Positions 15,697 to 18,993 of a DNA stretch of 18,993 nt are shown piece after piece (positions within the stretch are counted from its first letter, which is position 1; each line of letters opens with the position of its first letter). The stretch is from positions 1 through 18,993 of the forward strand of contig CAADSM010000032.1 of NCBI GenBank assembly GCA_900751785.1, given 5' to 3'. The position numbers and the translations under genes were made by a program. The stretch is from Lachnospiraceae bacterium (GTDB lineage: Bacteria; Bacillota; Clostridia; Lachnospirales; Lachnospiraceae). The notes under the pieces are model-generated. The model had not been told where the DNA came from and did not search any database. It saw only the letters and a program-made list of their open reading frames with translations.

Positions 15697-16183
15697 GGTC
15701 TTTTATCTCCTCTCCTCTACTCTTTTTCTCATTACCTAACAAGTTCTCGGACATCTGTGCCAGTACATTCTTGCAGATCTTCATATCCTCCTTCGAGATC
15801 CCCTGCTTCAGGATCTTTTCCATGGAGCTTATGTTGGAAAGAATCTCTTCACGGACGCCTTCCGCCTTTTCAGTCGGAACTATTTTCTTGAGCCTCGCAT
15901 CCCATTCCACGCTCTCTCTGACCACAAAGCCGTTCTTTTCAAGAAGCTGCAGTATCCCGGATGCTGTGGATCGCCGGATCTGAAACTCCTTCTCAATATC
16001 TCTCTGATAGATATCATGGTCCAGGCCCTGGAACAGGATATAATGCAGAACCCTCTTCTGCATACTCGTCAATTCGCTCTCTTCCCTATGAAAACGCATC
16101 TGTCTTTTCAACTGATGCGAGACCATATTGATCAGCCTGCCTGCATCGTCATGCGCCGGATCACGCGCATCTTTCACACACAT
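15689..16183 (-). CDS. MarR family transcriptional regulator
   Basis: A 164-residue winged-helix protein. A helical N-terminus (about 15-35) is followed by SMQKRVLHYILFQ, the recognition region IEKEFQIRRSTASGILQLLEKNGFV (in the range 63-87), and a wing with VEWDARLKKIVPTEKA (in the range 92-108). The C-terminal helices (about 110-150) form the dimer interface in this family. MarR proteins usually repress their own operon until a ligand binds. The ATG at 16183 is preferred because GAGGGAG lies 10 nt upstream; an out-of-frame ATG at 16190 lies too close to it. An inverted repeat over the predicted transcript start (16206-16223) is the likely operator. It leads the ABC exporter operon and probably senses the exported compound. 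Confidence 0.92.
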   Translation of the reverse strand: MCVKDARDPAHDDAGRLINMVSHQLKRQMRFHREESELTSMQKRVLHYILFQGLDHDIYQRDIEKEFQIRRSTASGILQLLEKNGFVVRESVEWDARLKKIVPTEKAEGVREEILSNISSMEKILKQGISKEDMKICKNVLAQMSENLLGNEKKSRGEEIKDHE

Positions 16184-16205
16184 ATCGCATACGCTCCCTC
16201 TTGCT

Positions 16206-16223
16206 TTGTTCGGTAACTAACAA
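16206..16223. promoter_or_regulatory. Likely MarR operator
   Basis: TTGTT (16206-16210) and AACAA (16219-16223) form an inverted repeat with an 8-bp centre. It lies directly downstream of the -10 box and covers the predicted start near 16218, as expected for an autorepressor site. The half-sites are short, so this is moderate evidence. Confidence 0.5.
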
Positions 16224-16224
16224 T

Positions 16225-16253
16225 ATAGTATAAAGAATTTTTTTTATTGTCAA
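16225..16253 (-). promoter_or_regulatory. Promoter of the marR-ABC operon
   Basis: On the minus strand, a perfect TTGACA (16248-16253) and TACTAT (16225-16230) are 17 bp apart. TATACT, two bases upstream, is an alternative -10 with a 15-bp spacer. The strong -35 box suggests high expression when not repressed. Confidence 0.7.
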
Positions 16254-16437
16254 TCATCAAACTGCACAAAAGGGCACGTGTATTCATGCGAAACATAGTC
16301 TGTTTTCTCCCTGTCCGGCCCTGCCCATTTTTTTATGTTTTCTTGAATACTTATGCATACCATATGAACAACTTCTGTTATTTACGTAGAATTTACCTCT
16401 TTTTTAATATAATTCTTCGTTTTTTCGCACAAAAATA

Positions 16438-16466
16438 TGGTAAAACGATTCAAAAAATTGTATAAT
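16438..16466 (+). promoter_or_regulatory. Promoter of glgC-glgD
   Basis: A perfect TATAAT lies at 16461-16466 with TGGTAA (16438-16443) 17 bp upstream as a weak -35 box. The leader is about 25 nt and includes AGAGAGGG. The weak -35 box may mean an activator is needed. The DNA between this promoter and the marR promoter is AT-rich and otherwise shows nothing I can name. Confidence 0.55.
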
Positions 16467-16498
16467 GAAAGATACAAAAATGAAAGAGAGGGCTCACT

Positions 16499-17641
16499 AT
16501 GAAGCAAAATAACATGTTAGCTATGATTTTGGCTGGTGGTCGGGGAACTCGTCTGCATGAATTAACCAAAAAAATGGCAAAACCTGCCGTTTCATATGGC
16601 GGAAAATACCGCATTATTGATTTTCCCCTTAGCAACTGTGCGAACAGCGGAATTGATGTTGTCGGAGTTCTGACACAATACGAATCCATCCAGCTCAACA
16701 GTTATGTTGCAGTCGGACGCCGCTGGGGTCTGGATGCAAAAAACAGTGGTGTATATGTACTTCCTCCGCGTGAGAAAGCAGACGCCAACCTTGACGTTTA
16801 TAGAGGCACTGCGGATGCGATTTCCCAGAATATCGATTTTATCGATACATTTTCACCGGAATATCTTCTTATCCTTTCCGGCGATCACATTTACAAAATG
16901 AATTATGCTAAGATGCTTGCATATCATAAGGAAAACAATGCCGATGCAACGATCGCGGTCATCGAGGTTCCCATGAAAGAGGCAAGCCGCTTCGGTATCA
17001 TGAACACAGACGAAGAAACCGGACGTATTGTTGAATTTGAAGAAAAACCGGAGCACCCGAAGAGCAATCTCGCTTCCATGGGTATCTATATCTTCAACTG
17101 GAAGCTGCTTCGCAAGATGCTGCTGGCTGATATGAAAGATTCCGAGTCAAGCCATGACTTCGGAAAGGATATCATTCCTGCACTTCTTAATGATGGAAAA
17201 CTTCTCTACGCATACAAGTTTAAAGGATACTGGAAAGATGTTGGAACGATTGATTCCCTCTGGGAGGCGAACATGGATCTCCTCAGCAAGAACAACGAGC
17301 TTGATCTCCACGATCCGAGCTGGAAGATCTACACAGAGGATGTAACATCTCTTCCGCAGTACATAGGAGCTGACGCCAAGATCGAGAAGGCATTCGTCAC
17401 TCAGGGCTGCGTGATCGACGGCGAGGTCAAAAATTCCGTTCTGTTCACCGGAGCTAAAGTGGCCGCCGGCGCTAAGGTCATCGACAGCGTGCTGATGCCG
17501 GGCGCCGAAGTAGAAGAAGGCGCAGTCGTCCAGCGCGCACTTGTAGCTGATGATGTCAAGATAGGTAAAAATGCCGTTGTCGGCGCCGCTGACAGCGAAC
17601 ATATTGAACTTGTTGCAAAACGTGTAAAGGGGGAAGAATAA
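16499..17641 (+). CDS. glgC: Glucose-1-phosphate adenylyltransferase, catalytic subunit
   Basis: Makes ADP-glucose and pyrophosphate from ATP and glucose-1-phosphate, the committed step of glycogen synthesis. The 380 residues show the nucleotide loop AGGRGTRL (12-19), [18 protein letters not shown] (25-42), [17 protein letters not shown], the catalytic SGDH (127-130, Asp129), the EEKP substrate loop (181-184), GYWKDVGT, and a C-terminal left-handed beta-helix made of repeated hexapeptides (from about 290). Length is normal for the Firmicutes enzyme. The ATG has AGAGAGGG 6 nt upstream. It is followed by glgD after one base, so both subunits are made together. Glycogen synthase and branching enzyme genes are not in the window. 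Confidence 0.96.
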   Translation: MKQNNMLAMILAGGRGTRLHELTKKMAKPAVSYGGKYRIIDFPLSNCANSGIDVVGVLTQYESIQLNSYVAVGRRWGLDAKNSGVYVLPPREKADANLDVYRGTADAISQNIDFIDTFSPEYLLILSGDHIYKMNYAKMLAYHKENNADATIAVIEVPMKEASRFGIMNTDEETGRIVEFEEKPEHPKSNLASMGIYIFNWKLLRKMLLADMKDSESSHDFGKDIIPALLNDGKLLYAYKFKGYWKDVGTIDSLWEANMDLLSKNNELDLHDPSWKIYTEDVTSLPQYIGADAKIEKAFVTQGCVIDGEVKNSVLFTGAKVAAGAKVIDSVLMPGAEVEEGAVVQRALVADDVKIGKNAVVGAADSEHIELVAKRVKGEE

Positions 17642-17642
17642 T

Positions 17643-18758
17643 ATGAGTCAGGCTTTTGGAATTGTTAATTTTGCCGGAAACCATATTCAGGTAGATGGAC
17701 TTCAGGAATACCGTCCCGTCGGGGCTTTCTCATTCCTCGGAAGATACCGTGTGATTGACTTCCCGATCTCCAACATGAGCAACAGCGGGATTGACACGAT
17801 CCAGGTATATATAAGAAGGAAACCGCGCTCTCTCACCGAGCATCTCGGAACAGGACGCCACTACAATATCAACTCCAAACGAGGCAGACTTCATATCCTG
17901 TATACAGAGTCCAGTCTCGTAAGCGATATCTACAATACCGACATCGCCGCTTATATCGAAAACAGAGATGTACTTGAGCGCGTGCCGCAGCCTTACGTAG
18001 TGATTGCTCCGAGCTATATGGTATACACAGCTGACTACAGCGAGCTGTTAAAAACACATATCGACTCCGGCGCCGATGTCACACTGATGTATCACGCCGT
18101 AGACAACGCAAAAGAAGAATTTTTAAGCTGCTACACACTGGATATCAACAAGCAGAAAGGCGTCGACGCGATTACACCGAACCGCGGCAATGCAAAGAAC
18201 AAGAACATCTTCATGGATACTTATGTAATGAAGAAAGAGCTCTTCCTCGACCTTGTAACAAAGGCACACAAAATGTCCGCTATGTACTCGCTCGTTGACA
18301 TTATAGACGAGCAGTGCCATGAGCTCGATGTGCGCGCAGTACCGCACCGCGGATACTTTGCTTCCGTCACAGACTTCAAGAGCTACTATGATGCGAATAT
18401 GTCCCTGATCGACCTCAAAAACGCTGCGAACCTGTTCGTAAACGACTGGCCGGTCTACACCCGCACCAACGACTCCTGTCCGACGCAGTATTTTGACAGC
18501 AGCTCCGTGAAATCATCTGTTGTCTCCAACGGATGCCTGATCGAGGGTACGATCGAAAACTCCGTCATTGGAAGAGGATGCGTCATCAAGGAAGGCGCTA
18601 TCGTTAAGAACTGTGTCATCTCTTCAGATGTCGTAATCGGCAAGGGCGTACACGTAGAAAACGTAGTTGTAGACAAACACGCGAAACTGATCCGCGGAAA
18701 GAGGGTCATCGCTTCTCCGGAAAAACCGGGCTATATCAAACGCGGCGATACGCTGTAA
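17643..18758 (+). CDS. glgD: Glucose-1-phosphate adenylyltransferase regulatory subunit
   Basis: A 371-residue homologue of GlgC that has lost the catalytic machinery. The GGRGTRL loop is replaced by AGNHIQVDG (11-19), and SGDH becomes APSY (122-125), so the catalytic Asp is Ser124. The overall fold is kept: LGRYRVIDFPISNMSNSGID (in the range 32-51) and a C-terminal beta-helix (YFDSSSVKSSVVSNGCLIEG and following). In Bacillus-type systems GlgD pairs with GlgC and raises its activity. The ATG at 17643 has AGGGGG about 9 nt upstream, inside the end of glgC, so translation is coupled. An unusual palindromic region follows directly after the stop codon. Confidence 0.95.
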   Translation: MSQAFGIVNFAGNHIQVDGLQEYRPVGAFSFLGRYRVIDFPISNMSNSGIDTIQVYIRRKPRSLTEHLGTGRHYNINSKRGRLHILYTESSLVSDIYNTDIAAYIENRDVLERVPQPYVVIAPSYMVYTADYSELLKTHIDSGADVTLMYHAVDNAKEEFLSCYTLDINKQKGVDAITPNRGNAKNKNIFMDTYVMKKELFLDLVTKAHKMSAMYSLVDIIDEQCHELDVRAVPHRGYFASVTDFKSYYDANMSLIDLKNAANLFVNDWPVYTRTNDSCPTQYFDSSSVKSSVVSNGCLIEGTIENSVIGRGCVIKEGAIVKNCVISSDVVIGKGVHVENVVVDKHAKLIRGKRVIASPEKPGYIKRGDTL

Positions 18759-18804
18759 ATTCGGGTTTGCTGAGCGGATGAATGAGGCGTCAAAGGGGCG
18801 GGTG
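18757..18804 (+). repeat. Dispersed 48-bp repeat, copy 2
   Basis: This segment matches 7745-7792 at 40 of 48 positions without gaps, with the final 17 bases identical. It begins at the stop codon of glgD. Its inner end, 18789-18810, is a perfect 22-bp inverted partner of 18955-18976. Confidence 0.75.
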
Positions 18805-18976
18805 TTATAACGCAGGACCGTTTCGCTCTACCTCATCCGTTTGAAAGGTTGTAACAAGACCGCGGAAAATGTGTTCCATTGGAAACGCATTTTCCGCGGT
18901 CTTTAACAACCTGCACAAACTGTATTCGGAACGCTCCACTTGAAGTCTCTGCTTTTATAACACCCGCCCCTTTGAC
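18789..18976. repeat. Near-concentric palindromic region after glgD
   Basis: The outer arms 18789-18810 and 18955-18976 are perfect 22-bp inverted repeats. The inner hairpin 18846-18912 has its centre only 3 bp away. Between them, partial symmetry continues (for example GCAGGAC against GTCTCTGC). The whole could be a miniature inverted-repeat element or a long folded RNA. No open reading frame of note lies inside. Confidence 0.65.
18846..18912 (+). terminator. Long hairpin after glgD, likely terminator
   Basis: A 16-bp perfect stem pairs 18856-18871 with 18888-18903 (core GACCGCGGAAAATG). It is extended outward by AGGTTGT/ACAACCT (18846-18852, 18906-18912) and inward by GTTCC/GGAAAC with one bulged base. 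The tail GGTCTTT is only mildly T-rich, so termination is likely but not certain. It lies about 90 bp after the glgD stop. Confidence 0.55.
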
Positions 18977-18993
18977 TCACACTCACCCGGTCA
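18955..18993 (-). repeat. Dispersed repeat, copy 3 (inverted, cut by the window edge)
   Basis: Read on the minus strand, this carries the same CAAAGGGGCGGGTG core as the copies at 7745 and 18757. The outer part (TCACACTCACCCGGTCA on the plus strand) still resembles the matching part of copy 2, about 12 of 17 positions with one gap. The rest is beyond the window. Confidence 0.6.

Noticed and set aside
18757..18993. A CRISPR array or tandem repeat after glgD
   Set aside because: The copies are inverted, not tandem, and there are no regularly spaced spacers or cas genes.

Overview
The window looks like chromosomal DNA from a gut-type Lachnospiraceae member (Clostridia). This is inferred from strong AGGAGG-type ribosome binding sites, sigma-A-like promoters, the paired glgC-glgD genes, a two-piece LysO, and an ECF sigma factor next to a membrane-anchored beta-propeller protein. 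No species can be named from sequence alone. Everything up to about 16.2 kb is coded on the minus strand; glgC and glgD at the right end are on the plus strand. I saw no tRNA, rRNA, CRISPR array, transposase or phage gene.

Layout, left to right. Bases 1-97 hold the N-terminus of a secreted protein that runs off the left edge. Bases 98-542 are a non-coding stretch with a promoter, several palindromes and a two-way terminator. Next come a citrate synthase gene followed by a monoacylglycerol-lipase-like alpha/beta hydrolase (2854 down to 543), tatD followed by rsmA (4687 down to 2988), and an ECF sigma factor gene coupled to a large membrane-anchored beta-propeller protein (7645 down to 4845). 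A decayed AraC-type regulator lies at 7778-8335. Then come an aconitase-superfamily hydratase with a structured leader (10720 down to 8447), a lysine exporter of the LysO family split into two overlapping genes (11848 down to 10959), and a marR regulator leading a heterodimeric ABC exporter operon (16183 down to 12081). Finally glgC-glgD make the ADP-glucose for glycogen synthesis.

How the genes work together. Citrate synthase and the aconitase-like hydratase could supply the oxidative branch toward 2-oxoglutarate and glutamate, but they are separate transcription units and no isocitrate dehydrogenase is present here. The two ABC half-transporters have complementary defects, so one canonical and one degenerate ATP site form in the heterodimer; the MarR protein probably controls its own operon. 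GlgC is catalytic and GlgD has lost the nucleotide-binding loop, so the two probably form a mixed enzyme.

The most unusual material is between genes. A 48-bp repeat occurs at 7745-7792 and at 18757-18804 (40 of 48 identical, no gaps). An inverted third copy begins at 18955 and leaves the window. Two of these copies frame an almost concentric palindrome of about 188 bp after glgD. I found no clear new multi-gene system. The best leads are this repeat family, the sigma/beta-propeller pair, the structured leader of the hydratase, and a possible small RNA at about 400-530.
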